This document shows, in pieces, positions 7,767 through 15,790 of a stretch of 64,000 nt of DNA. Position numbers and translations under genes: made by a program. The stretch covers positions 3,100,001 to 3,164,000 of the forward strand of contig NZ_CP080409.1 in the NCBI RefSeq assembly GCF_019448235.1, given 5' to 3'. The notes below the pieces were generated by a model that saw only the letters and a list, made by a program, of their open reading frames with translations, did no database searches and was not told the DNA's origin. Origin of the DNA: Nocardioides panacisoli (GTDB lineage Bacteria; Actinomycetota; Actinomycetes; Propionibacteriales; Nocardioidaceae). Within the stretch, counting starts at the first letter, position 1; the number at the start of each line of letters is the position of its first letter.

Positions 7767-9566
7767 TCAGGGTGTCGGCACCACCGGCGGGCGGAGCCGG
7801 GCGGCCGGCAGCGCGTCGCGGCTGGTCTCCCCGAACCGCAGGAACCGCCCGGTGCGCTCGGTGCCCAGCGCCGGCGCCGGCTCGCCGTCCTGCCACACCG
7901 TGCGGCCGCCGACCATCACGCGCGGCACCGCGGCGTCGTTGCGGTTGACCATCCGTGACAGGCCGCCGTACTGCGCCACCGGCGCCTCGGCGTACGCCGT
8001 CAGGGAGCCGTCGAGGCGGACCGGGTCGATGATCGCGAGGTCGGCCCGGTCGCCCACCCGCAGGTGACCGGCGTCCAGGCCGTACCAGTCAGCCAGCTCA
8101 CCGGTCAGCCGGTGGACCGCCTGCTCGGCGGTCAGGAACGCCTCCCCGTCCCGCTCGGCCTCGAGCACGTGCTGCAGCAGCCGCAGCCCGAAGTTGTAGA
8201 ACGCCATGTTGCGCAGGTGGGCGCCCGCGTCGGAGAAGCCCATCTGCACGCCCCGCTCCTGGGCGATCTTGCGCAGCACCGTCGGCCGGTGCCCCGAGAT
8301 CGTGGTGCGCCACCGGATGTCCGTGCCGTGCTCGAGCACCAGGTCGAGGAAGGCGTCGACGGGGTGCTGTCCGCCGCGCTCGACCCCGACCTGTCCGAAC
8401 GACCTGCCGACCACCGACGGGTCGGGGCAGGCGACGATCTCGGCGTCGAAGAAGTCGCGGTGCCAGACCCGTGGTCCGTACTTCGACTCGTAGTCCTTGC
8501 GGAAGGCCGCACGGTAGGCCGGGTCCCGCATGAGTTCGTCGCGGGCCAGCTTCTCCTGCAGGTGCAGCGCCTGCGCCCCGGAGCCGAACTCCTCGAAGAT
8601 CACCAGGTCGATGCCGTCGGCGTACACCTCGAAGGGGACGGGCAGGTGCTGCCAGCGGAAGTCGGCGCCGACGCCGTTGACGCCGGCCGCCAGGCCCCGC
8701 ATCAGGTGGATGATGAAGGGGATCGCCTTGATGTCGGCGGCCGAGAGCAGGCTGGTCTTCAGCGGCTTGCGTCCCCACCCGATGGAGGCGAGCGCCTGCA
8801 ACGCGATGGTGTGCGGGTGGGAGGCGTCGGGACCGGCCTGGAGCACCCGGTCGCGCTCCCGCAGGATCCGCCGCAGGCCCCGCATCTCGCGGGACCTCGC
8901 GTACGTCGACGGCAGCGTGCGCGAGCGGCACAGCTCCCCGTCGAGCTTGTCGAAGAGCAGCTGTTGTGCCGACATCCCCACGAACCCGGCGTCCAGCGCC
9001 TCCCCGAGCCACTGCTCCATCCGTCGCTGCTCGGCGCGGGTCGGACGCACCTCGGGCCGGGTGGCGCGGTCGAGGCCCATCGCGGCCGCCCGCATGTCGG
9101 AGTGGCCGACGAAGGCGGCGAGGTTCGGCCCGAGCGGCCGGTCCTCCAGGGCAGCGACGTACTCCTGCGCCGAGCCCCAGGTCCGTGCCCGCTCGACGTG
9201 CCCGATGACGTGGTCGCGGGGGATGGCTTCCACCCGTCCGAAGAGGTCGCCGGCGTCGACGGGGTCGCAGTGGATCGTCGAGAGCGAGCAGGAGCCGAGC
9301 AGGATCGTCGTCACGCCGTGGCGCACCGACTCGCTCAGCGCCGGCCCCTCGAGCACCTCCACGTCGTAGTGGGTGTGGATGTCGACCATGCCCGGGACGA
9401 CCCAGCGCCCGCCGGCCTCGACGACGTCGTCGCAGCCGGCCGCGTCCAGCGGTGACTCCGAGATCGCGGCGACCCGTCCGTCACGGATGCCGAGGTCCCG
9501 GATCGCCGAGGGCGCCCCGGTCCCGTCGAACCAGCGGGCGCGGCGGATGACGGTGTCGAAGGCCAT
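7767..9566 (-). CDS. N-acyl-D-amino-acid deacylase-type amidohydrolase
   Basis: A 599-residue metal-dependent amidohydrolase of the D-aminoacylase branch. The metal-binding HTHYD motif appears in MVDIHTHYDVE near residue 65. Later motifs include FVGHSDMR, TISGHRPT and GFSDAGAHLRNMA, where the final Asp and His match conserved catalytic positions. The C-terminal VGDRADLAIIDP is the usual return to the small beta domain. The family hydrolyses N-acyl groups from D-amino acids, but several actinobacterial members are uncharacterised. The ATG at 9566 is preferred because a longer open frame upstream overlaps the preceding gene. A KstR-like palindrome lies directly upstream of the start. The linkage to an alcohol dehydrogenase is suggestive of a small catabolic operon. 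Confidence 0.83.
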   Translation of the reverse strand: MAFDTVIRRARWFDGTGAPSAIRDLGIRDGRVAAISESPLDAAGCDDVVEAGGRWVVPGMVDIHTHYDVEVLEGPALSESVRHGVTTILLGSCSLSTIHCDPVDAGDLFGRVEAIPRDHVIGHVERARTWGSAQEYVAALEDRPLGPNLAAFVGHSDMRAAAMGLDRATRPEVRPTRAEQRRMEQWLGEALDAGFVGMSAQQLLFDKLDGELCRSRTLPSTYARSREMRGLRRILRERDRVLQAGPDASHPHTIALQALASIGWGRKPLKTSLLSAADIKAIPFIIHLMRGLAAGVNGVGADFRWQHLPVPFEVYADGIDLVIFEEFGSGAQALHLQEKLARDELMRDPAYRAAFRKDYESKYGPRVWHRDFFDAEIVACPDPSVVGRSFGQVGVERGGQHPVDAFLDLVLEHGTDIRWRTTISGHRPTVLRKIAQERGVQMGFSDAGAHLRNMAFYNFGLRLLQHVLEAERDGEAFLTAEQAVHRLTGELADWYGLDAGHLRVGDRADLAIIDPVRLDGSLTAYAEAPVAQYGGLSRMVNRNDAAVPRVMVGGRTVWQDGEPAPALGTERTGRFLRFGETSRDALPAARLRPPVVPTP

Positions 9567-9573
9567 GCCCGAA

Positions 9574-9587
9574 TGGAACGTGTTCCA
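9574..9587. promoter_or_regulatory. KstR/TetR-like operator TGGAACGTGTTCCA
   Basis: A symmetric 14-base site that matches the published KstR pattern TnnAACnnGTTnnA exactly. It lies in the 31-base gap between the membrane protein gene (stop at 9598) and the amidohydrolase start at 9566, so a bound protein would cover the ribosome binding region. KstR controls sterol-degradation genes in other actinobacteria; related TetR proteins use similar sites. No KstR gene is in the window. Confidence 0.45.
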
Positions 9588-9597
9588 GCGAGTGCTG

Positions 9598-10770
9598 TCA
9601 ACGGTCCCCGTGGTCGGTGCCCCGGTCGTTCTCCTCGCGTTGCTGGCGCCGCTGGTACTCCCGACGGCTGTACGCCGCCTGCTTGACCGCCTCCTCGTCG
9701 GCGAGGCCCGAACCGAGCGCACCGGCGATGGTGCCCATCGACGTGGACAGCCATGCGAGGCCGACGTAGTCGGCGAGCCCGACGGCGTGACCCACCTGGC
9801 TCTCCATGTGGCCGTGGGGGATCACCACGAAGGCGGCGAACAGGGTGGCCACGAACAGCAGCAGGTACATGAAGAGCACCGCGACGGAGATGGTCGCGGT
9901 GGTCGCCGTGTTCGCGATCACCGCTGCCTCGCGGGACCCGAGGTCCCTGCGCCGCTCCCAGAGGCCGTTGTCGGCGATGAGCCAGATGATCATCGCGCCG
10001 ACCGCGACCCCGGTCACCAGGACCAGCCGCCACGGCGCGAAGGCGTCCGCGAGCTTCCAGATGTTGGAGTAGAAGACGCCGAAGGCCGCACCCGCCGCCG
10101 CACCGGCGATCGCCGGCGACAGGCTCGGGAGCAGCAGCCACGGACGGTTCGCCCGGACCATGCCGGCCAGCAACCGGAGCCGGCCGCGCACGCCCAGCAG
10201 TGCGATGTGCTCGTCGATCCCCTCGTAGCTGGACTCGACGTGGCCCAGGGGCGCCCGCATGCCGCGGGCGCGCCGGCTCTGCTCGTCGGTGGGGTGCCCG
10301 GGGCCCGACTGCTCACGGTCGTCCTCGTCGCCCGCGCGCTGCTGCTGCGTACGCCGCGGGTTGACGTGCTCGGAGACCACGTGGGCCGTGGCGCGCAGGG
10401 CACGCCGGCGGGTGCGCAGCGCGCCGAGAGCAGGCACCGAGAGCATCGCGATGCAGTCGTCGGTGGTGTAGTCGGCCAGGATCGGTAGCCACTCGGCCCG
10501 CCGGGGGAGGTCGGTCACGAGGACGACCGCGTCCCAGTCGTGCTCGGCCAGCGCGTGCCTGCCGAGCTCGGCCGCCGGCAGGGTGCCGTCGGCGTCGAGG
10601 TGCAGCTGCTGCTCGACCACCTCGACGCGCCAGTGGTCATCGGTGCCCTCGGCCAGTCGCGCGGCGAGGCGGTCCTCCTCGGCGAGCCAGCGCGCGATCC
10701 GGTGCGGGACGCCGGGATCGGCGACCAGCCCCACGACGTACTCGGCCCGCGATGCGGGCGTCTCCTCCAC
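9598..10770 (-). CDS. Hypothetical membrane protein with soluble N-terminal half
   Basis: A 390-residue protein. Residues 1-115 or so form an alpha/beta-looking soluble part (AEYVVGLVADPGVPHRIARW, then DWDAVVLVTDLPRR). A long polar stretch around residues 120-180 leads to a C-terminal half with about four hydrophobic segments (for example SVAVLFMYLLLFVATLFAAF). The charged tail ends in many Arg, Gln and Glu residues. I do not recognise a named family. The GTG at 10770 is preceded by GGAGGAGGA, a very good ribosome binding site. It is divergent from the PucR-type regulator at 10890 and lies upstream of the amidohydrolase and dehydrogenase genes. Confidence 0.7.
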   Translation of the reverse strand: MEETPASRAEYVVGLVADPGVPHRIARWLAEEDRLAARLAEGTDDHWRVEVVEQQLHLDADGTLPAAELGRHALAEHDWDAVVLVTDLPRRAEWLPILADYTTDDCIAMLSVPALGALRTRRRALRATAHVVSEHVNPRRTQQQRAGDEDDREQSGPGHPTDEQSRRARGMRAPLGHVESSYEGIDEHIALLGVRGRLRLLAGMVRANRPWLLLPSLSPAIAGAAAGAAFGVFYSNIWKLADAFAPWRLVLVTGVAVGAMIIWLIADNGLWERRRDLGSREAAVIANTATTATISVAVLFMYLLLFVATLFAAFVVIPHGHMESQVGHAVGLADYVGLAWLSTSMGTIAGALGSGLADEEAVKQAAYSRREYQRRQQREENDRGTDHGDR

Positions 10771-10813
10771 GATTCCTCCTCCGGGTGCCCCATGGTCGAG
10801 TGGATCCCCCAGC

Positions 10814-10866
10814 GTCACAGTGACCGGTCGCAACCTCCGCCCGCGCAGCGACGTGCGATCGGTCAC
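10814..10866. promoter_or_regulatory. Interrupted inverted repeats in a divergent promoter
   Basis: Between the membrane protein gene and the PucR-type regulator lie two arms, GTGACCGGTCGCA (10820-10832) and TGCGATCGGTCAC (10854-10866), complementary except for one base. The compact palindrome GTCACAGTGAC (10814-10824) overlaps the first arm. A related GTGAC-N4-GTCAC site occurs just before the molybdenum hydroxylase genes at 12146-12159. This pattern fits an operator for the neighbouring regulator, but that is inference. Confidence 0.35.
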
Positions 10867-10889
10867 AGGCAGCGGGGTACGTTGCTCGG

Positions 10890-12149
10890 GTGCCCCCCTC
10901 GCCTCCCGCCGACGCCACGCTGGCGGCCCACGTCGACCGCCACCGGGCCACGCGGCTCGACCCGTTGACCGACCGGCTGGTGGAGATGATCGAGCGGGCG
11001 AACCCCGGCTACCGTCGGAGTGGCCTGGTGCCGCGGGAGGACCTGTGGCACTCGTGCCACACCAACATCGACCGCATCCTGGAGCTGCTCTCCCGAGCGC
11101 TGGACCCGGCACGGGAGGCCACGGAGCCCGGCACGCCGATGCTGCCCGACGACGCCGTCGAGTACGACGCGGCCCGGGCCACCGGCAAGCGCCGCTCCGA
11201 CCAGGGCCTGCCGCTGGACGACGTACTCCGTTCCTTCCGGATGGGTGGGCGGATCATCTGGGACGACCTGCTCGCCGAGGCGCCGGACATGGGGGTCGAG
11301 GCACTGCGCGAGGTCGGGACCCAGCTGTGGGAGATCGTCGACGCCACCTCGGCGCAGGTGGCGCGCTCCTACCACCAGGCCGAGCGGGAGCACGTGCGCG
11401 CCGACGAGCAGCTCCGGGTCCGGTTGTGGGAGGGCGTGCTCGGGGGTCGTGGTGTCGAGCCCGGGTTCGCCCACGAGGCCGGCCGCACCCTGCAGCTGCC
11501 GCCGGAGGACCCCATGGTCGTCGTGGTCGCGCCGGTCGTCGACCTGGACCTGGCGCGCCACGTGCTGAGCGGCCACCACATGGCCTGGACGAGCCGCTCC
11601 GGGGACGTGGTCGGCCTGGTCGTGCCGGGTGAGGGCGACGCGTCGGCCACCTACGACGCGCTCGAGCGGCTGGCGGTGCGCTCCGGTCTCGTGGGCGTCT
11701 CGATGCCCGTCGACGGGCTCGCGCTCGCCCACGTCGGACTGCACCAGGCGACCCTCGCGCTGCGGGCCGCGACGCCCGACGCCGGACTGGCCCGGTTCGA
11801 CGCCCACCTGCCCGAGGCGCTGCTGTTCAGCGCGCCCGACATCGCGGCCCACCTGGTCGGCGTCTGGCTCGACCCGGTGCTCGCCCTGCCGCACGCCGAG
11901 GCCCAAGTGCTGCTCGACACCGTGCGGGGCTGGGTCGCCACCTCGGGGTCGGCGACCCGCACCGGCGAACTGGTCCACTGCCACCGCAACACGGTGCTCA
12001 ACCGGCTGCGCCGGGTGGAGGAGGTCACGGGTCGCGTGCTCGGCGAGGCGCCCCCGATGGAGCTCGACCTCGCGCTGCGCGCACTTGGGCAGCGTGCACA
12101 AACCTTCGACGCCCATGGTGGGCGCGCCGGCTCTGGCGTCGCGGAGTGA
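10890..12149 (+). CDS. PucR/CdaR-type helix-turn-helix regulator
   Basis: A 419-residue regulator of the PucR family. The N-terminal half (to about residue 180) is helical and carries no recognised ligand domain name that I can assign. The middle resembles the degenerate GGDEF-like CdaR region. The C-terminus holds the diagnostic PucR helix-turn-helix with TGELVHCHRNTVLNRLRRVE near residues 368-388. It starts with GTG at 10890. It is encoded directly upstream of, and on the same strand as, the two molybdenum hydroxylase subunits, which are its most likely targets. PucR itself controls purine catabolism, including xanthine dehydrogenase of the same enzyme superfamily. Confidence 0.82.
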   Translation: MPPSPPADATLAAHVDRHRATRLDPLTDRLVEMIERANPGYRRSGLVPREDLWHSCHTNIDRILELLSRALDPAREATEPGTPMLPDDAVEYDAARATGKRRSDQGLPLDDVLRSFRMGGRIIWDDLLAEAPDMGVEALREVGTQLWEIVDATSAQVARSYHQAEREHVRADEQLRVRLWEGVLGGRGVEPGFAHEAGRTLQLPPEDPMVVVVAPVVDLDLARHVLSGHHMAWTSRSGDVVGLVVPGEGDASATYDALERLAVRSGLVGVSMPVDGLALAHVGLHQATLALRAATPDAGLARFDAHLPEALLFSAPDIAAHLVGVWLDPVLALPHAEAQVLLDTVRGWVATSGSATRTGELVHCHRNTVLNRLRRVEEVTGRVLGEAPPMELDLALRALGQRAQTFDAHGGRAGSGVAE

Positions 12150-12159
12150 CCGTCGTCAC
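12146..12159. promoter_or_regulatory. GTGAC-N4-GTCAC inverted repeat before molybdenum hydroxylase genes
   Basis: A short inverted repeat overlapping the end of the PucR-type gene, about 95 bases before the start of the hydroxylase large subunit. It shares its half-site with the repeats at 10814-10866. It is a candidate second operator for the same regulator. The evidence is symmetry and position only. Confidence 0.3.
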
Positions 12160-12253
12160 GATGGGGTGAGCGCGCTCGCCCGGGTCGATCCGGTGCGGCG
12201 CCGGCAGCTGGCTCCCCGGCTGTCGCCACCATGCCTCGTCACTTGGGAGTGAG

Positions 12254-14566
12254 ATGTCCACACCGGAAGACGCAGCGCCCACCTCGCTGCGCCGACGCAC
12301 CTTCGTCGGCTACGTCATCGGCGGCTCGACCCTCGCGGTCGCCGCGGACCTCGCGATCGCCAAGCCCGCTCGGGCCGACGGCGTACCGTCGGTCCCGCAG
12401 ATCCCCGAGATCTACGACCTGGAGGACCTGCAGACCGACGCGGCACTGCCCACCTCGCAGCTGATCACCATCGAGATCGACGACGAGGGCAACGCCAACT
12501 TCGCGATCCCCCGCATGGAGGTCGGTCAGGGCATCACCACCTCGACGGCGATGATCATCGCCGAGGAGTTGGACCTGCCGCTGGAGAAGGTCAACGTCAC
12601 CCTCGCACCCGCTCGCCCCGAGCTGCTGTTCAACCAGCTCACCGGTGGGTCGAACACCTCCTACTCGACCTACACCCCGATCCGGGTCGCGGCCGCCGTG
12701 GCCCGCAAGTCGCTGCTCCAGGCCGCCGAGGCCTACCTGGACTACGGCCAGGAGCGGCTGCGCATCCTCGACGGCGTCATCAGCGCCCCCGACGGCAGTT
12801 CGGTCGGGTTCGGCGAGCTCGCCCCGATGGCGGCCTCGCCGGAGACCAAGAAGGTCGACGTCACCCTCAAGGAGGGCGAGAAGAAGGTCGTCGGTACGCC
12901 GCGCAACCGCGTCGACGCCCTGGAGGCCGTGACCGGCCGCAAGGAATTCTCCATGGACCTCGAGGTCGAGGGCGCGCTGCCGACGATGGTGTGCCGCCCG
13001 CCGACGCTGTTCGGCAGCCCCGAGCGCCTCAACAACGAGTCCGAGATCCTCGGCATGCCCGGCGTCGAGGACGTCGCCGTGGTCGACACCGGTGTCGCGG
13101 TGCGTGCCGCGACGTTCGGCCAGTGCATCGACGCCATCATCGCCATGGACGTCGACTGGGCCGGCGGCCCGATCGAGGGCGAGTCGGACCAGACGATCCT
13201 GTCGCGGGTGAAGAAGGCCGAGCTCCCGCTCGCGGTGCCCAAGGTGCCGCTGCTGGCCAAGCAGGTCGACGCCGAGTTCGAGTTCATGTTCCGCAGCAGT
13301 GCGGCGCTGGAGCCCAACTGCGCGATCGCCGACGTCCGCGACGACGAGGCCACGGTGTGGTCCGGCCTGAAGGTCCCGATCCTGGCCCAGCAGAACATCG
13401 CCAAGGCCGTCGGCCTGCCCCAGAACAAGGTGACCGTCAACGTCATCACCGGCGGCGGCTCGTTCGGTCACAAGCTCTTCGGCGACGCCGCGATCGAGGC
13501 CGCCAAGGTCTCCAAGGCGATGGGCAAGCCGGTCAAGCTGATGTGGCACCGGGCCGACGAGCCCCGCCAGGGCCGCCTGCACCCGATGTGCACCTCGCGG
13601 ATCCGCGCCACGATGCTCGGCAAGCAGGTGCTCACCTTCGAGCAGCGCCACACCAGCGTCGTGACGGACTTCAGCCACGGCCTGGGCGAGATGCTCACCT
13701 CGATGGTCGACGAGCTGCCCACCGGCCTGGGCGGCCTCGGCTTCTCGCAGTCGATCTTCACGCTCACCCAGGAGCTGCCCTACAACTTCGGTGTCGTGAC
13801 GCAGCTGCTCAACGAGACCGACGACCGGTTCCCCACCGGCAGCATGCGCAACATCTACTCGCCCGACGTGCGGGTAGCCAACGAGCTGGTGGTCGACATG
13901 CTGGCGGAGAAGGCCGGCATGGATCCGCTGGAGTTCCGGATCAAGTACACCAAGTCCGAACAGGTCCGGAAGGTGCTGGAGAAGGTCGGCGAGGAGAGCG
14001 ACTGGGGCAAGCAGATGCCGCAGGGCACCGCCCAGGGCGTCTCCATCCACCGGGAGTACCGCGGCGCCACGGCCTGCGTGGTCGAGATCGACTGCCGGCC
14101 CGAGACGGTCAACCGCAAGATCCGCAACGCCGTCACCGGCCCCCGGGTCACCAAGGGCACCTTCGCCGTCGACGCCGGGCTGGTGCTCAACCCGCGCGGC
14201 CTGGAGGCCCAGATGCAGGGCGGGTTCGCCGACGGACTGGCGCTGACGCTCACCAGCAGCTGCCACCTGCGCGACGGCCACTTCCTCGAGGCCAGCTGGG
14301 ACAACTACTACTACACCCGGCAGTGGAACATGCCGCCGGAGTTCGACGTCCACATCGTCGAGTCCGACGCCACCCACCCCGGCGGTGCGGGGGAGGCCGG
14401 TGTCGCCGCGTCGGCCGCCTCGGTCGCCTGCGCCTACGCCCGTGCGACCGGCACGGTGCCCAAGCGGTTCCCGATCAACCACGACGACCCGCTGGGTTTC
14501 GAGCCCAAGTCGTTCGTGCCCTCGGTGCCGCAGTCGCCCACCAACGGCCTCCAGTTCACCTACTGA
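12254..14566 (+). CDS. Molybdenum hydroxylase large subunit, isoquinoline 1-oxidoreductase beta type
   Basis: A 770-residue molybdopterin-binding subunit of the xanthine dehydrogenase superfamily, closest in layout to the IorB/quinoline type. The N-terminus has a twin-arginine signal (SLRRRTFVGYVIGG, then a hydrophobic stretch ending AKPARA), so the protein is likely exported folded by Tat. Cofactor-region motifs include EVGQGITTSTAMI near residue 85, GGGSFGHKLFGD near 400 and HPGGAGEAGVAA near 710, where the Glu of GEAG is the conserved active-site base. The ATG start has GGGAG just upstream. The 2Fe-2S subunit follows after 21 bases. No FAD subunit is nearby, as expected for this two-subunit class. 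Substrate is unknown; N-heteroaromatics or aldehydes are typical. Confidence 0.87.
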   Translation: MSTPEDAAPTSLRRRTFVGYVIGGSTLAVAADLAIAKPARADGVPSVPQIPEIYDLEDLQTDAALPTSQLITIEIDDEGNANFAIPRMEVGQGITTSTAMIIAEELDLPLEKVNVTLAPARPELLFNQLTGGSNTSYSTYTPIRVAAAVARKSLLQAAEAYLDYGQERLRILDGVISAPDGSSVGFGELAPMAASPETKKVDVTLKEGEKKVVGTPRNRVDALEAVTGRKEFSMDLEVEGALPTMVCRPPTLFGSPERLNNESEILGMPGVEDVAVVDTGVAVRAATFGQCIDAIIAMDVDWAGGPIEGESDQTILSRVKKAELPLAVPKVPLLAKQVDAEFEFMFRSSAALEPNCAIADVRDDEATVWSGLKVPILAQQNIAKAVGLPQNKVTVNVITGGGSFGHKLFGDAAIEAAKVSKAMGKPVKLMWHRADEPRQGRLHPMCTSRIRATMLGKQVLTFEQRHTSVVTDFSHGLGEMLTSMVDELPTGLGGLGFSQSIFTLTQELPYNFGVVTQLLNETDDRFPTGSMRNIYSPDVRVANELVVDMLAEKAGMDPLEFRIKYTKSEQVRKVLEKVGEESDWGKQMPQGTAQGVSIHREYRGATACVVEIDCRPETVNRKIRNAVTGPRVTKGTFAVDAGLVLNPRGLEAQMQGGFADGLALTLTSSCHLRDGHFLEASWDNYYYTRQWNMPPEFDVHIVESDATHPGGAGEAGVAASAASVACAYARATGTVPKRFPINHDDPLGFEPKSFVPSVPQSPTNGLQFTY

Positions 14567-14587
14567 GGATCGGAAGGATCACGACCC

Positions 14588-15064
14588 ATGCCGCAACACA
14601 CTTTCGTCCTCAACGGCGAGTCGGTCACGGTGGACGTCGAGGACGACGTCCGCATCCTGTGGGTCCTCCGGGACCTGCTGGGCGTCACCGGCCCGAAGTA
14701 CGGCTGCGGGATCAACGTCTGCAAGGCGTGCACGTCCCACATCAACGGCAAGGCCTTCAACCCCTGCTCGGTGCCGGTGAGTGCGCTGGCCGACGACGAC
14801 GAGGTCACCACCATCGAGGGGCTGCCCGACACCGTCGGAGCGAACCTGCACCCGATGCAGGAGGCCTGGCTGGACCGTGACGTCGCCCAGTGCGGCTACT
14901 GCCAGCCCGGCCAGATCATGGCCGCGGTGGCCCTGGTGCGCAAGGTCCGCGACGAGGGCCGCGCCATCAGCGAGGCCGACCTCGACACCATCCGCAACAT
15001 CTGCCGCTGCGGCACCTACACCCGCATCCGTCAGGCGATCAAGCAGGGCGCCGAGTCCATGTGA
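14588..15064 (+). CDS. 2Fe-2S subunit of molybdenum hydroxylase, isoquinoline 1-oxidoreductase alpha type
   Basis: A 158-residue two-cluster ferredoxin-like subunit. The N-terminal plant-type cluster site is in [20 protein letters not shown] with a further Cys at NPCSV. The C-terminal four-helix domain has the paired motifs [11 protein letters not shown] and [12 protein letters not shown]. It transfers electrons from the molybdenum subunit encoded immediately upstream to an external acceptor. It has no Tat signal of its own, so it probably hitch-hikes with the large subunit. Length and motif order match IorA-type subunits. A strong hairpin lies 25 bases after the stop codon. Confidence 0.9.
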   Translation: MPQHTFVLNGESVTVDVEDDVRILWVLRDLLGVTGPKYGCGINVCKACTSHINGKAFNPCSVPVSALADDDEVTTIEGLPDTVGANLHPMQEAWLDRDVAQCGYCQPGQIMAAVALVRKVRDEGRAISEADLDTIRNICRCGTYTRIRQAIKQGAESM

Positions 15065-15088
15065 CTCCGCGTGAGCAGGGTGAGCACT

Positions 15089-15128
15089 CCCGTCCCGGGG
15101 CGTCGTCGGCGTACCGCCCCGGGACGGG
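15089..15128. terminator. Bidirectional hairpin terminator between convergent genes
   Basis: Two perfectly complementary 14-base arms (15089-15102 and 15115-15128) with a 12-base loop lie between the molybdenum hydroxylase operon and the convergent TetR gene. There is no clear T-run on either side, which is common for actinobacterial terminators. Confidence 0.65.
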
Positions 15129-15153
15129 TCACTCTCCCGATGACGGCTCGCGA

Positions 15154-15768
15154 TCAGTGGCGGCGGATGCCGTCCAGCACGAGTGAGCACACCTGGGCGG
15201 CCAGCTCGTCCGGCGTGGTGTGCCGCTCGGGGTGGTACCACTCCCGCACCGAGTTGATCATCCCGAAGATGAGCCGCGCGGTGGTCGGCGCATCGATGTC
15301 CTCACGGACGACGCCCTCGGCGATCGCCTCCTCGACCACGCCGGCCACCACCTTGTCGTAGGCGCGGCGCTGCGCGAGCGCCCACCGCTCGGTCTCGGTG
15401 TTGCCGTGCACGCCCAGCAGCAACTTCACGTAGGGCAGCCGCTCGGCCATGATCTCGATGTTGCGCCGGATCAGGTGGGTCAACCGGTCCATCGCCGGCC
15501 CGGAGACCGCCCCCTCCTCCTCGGTGCTGGCCATGAGCGGGTCCAGCGCCCGCTCCAGCCCGAGGCGGAGCAGCTGCTCCTTGCTCTCGATGTGGTGGAA
15601 GATCGAGGACTTCGACAGCCCCGACGCCTCGGCGAGGTGGGTGAAGCTGGTGCCGTCGTAGCCCCGCTCGGTGAACACGCGGACGGCGACCTCGAGGAGC
15701 CGGTCGAGGTTGTAGACCGGACGCGCCTCCCCCGACGGCAGGGTGCGCCCGGACCTCGACTCACTCAC
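15154..15768 (-). CDS. paaR: TetR-family regulator, probable phenylacetate repressor PaaR
   Basis: A 204-residue TetR-type repressor. The N-terminal helix-turn-helix is seen in [20 protein letters not shown] near residues 40-60, preceded by the usual [15 protein letters not shown]. The C-terminal ligand domain ends [17 protein letters not shown], a common form in acyl-CoA-responsive members. It lies 22 bases downstream of paaZ on the same strand, and TetR-type palindromes occur in the paaZ/paaA promoter. That context makes it the likely repressor of the phenylacetate genes, released by phenylacetyl-CoA (known for TetR-type PaaR in other bacteria; inferred here). Confidence 0.78.
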   Translation of the reverse strand: MSESRSGRTLPSGEARPVYNLDRLLEVAVRVFTERGYDGTSFTHLAEASGLSKSSIFHHIESKEQLLRLGLERALDPLMASTEEEGAVSGPAMDRLTHLIRRNIEIMAERLPYVKLLLGVHGNTETERWALAQRRAYDKVVAGVVEEAIAEGVVREDIDAPTTARLIFGMINSVREWYHPERHTTPDELAAQVCSLVLDGIRRH

Positions 15769-15790
15769 CGGCCCATGTTCCCACGGTGCC

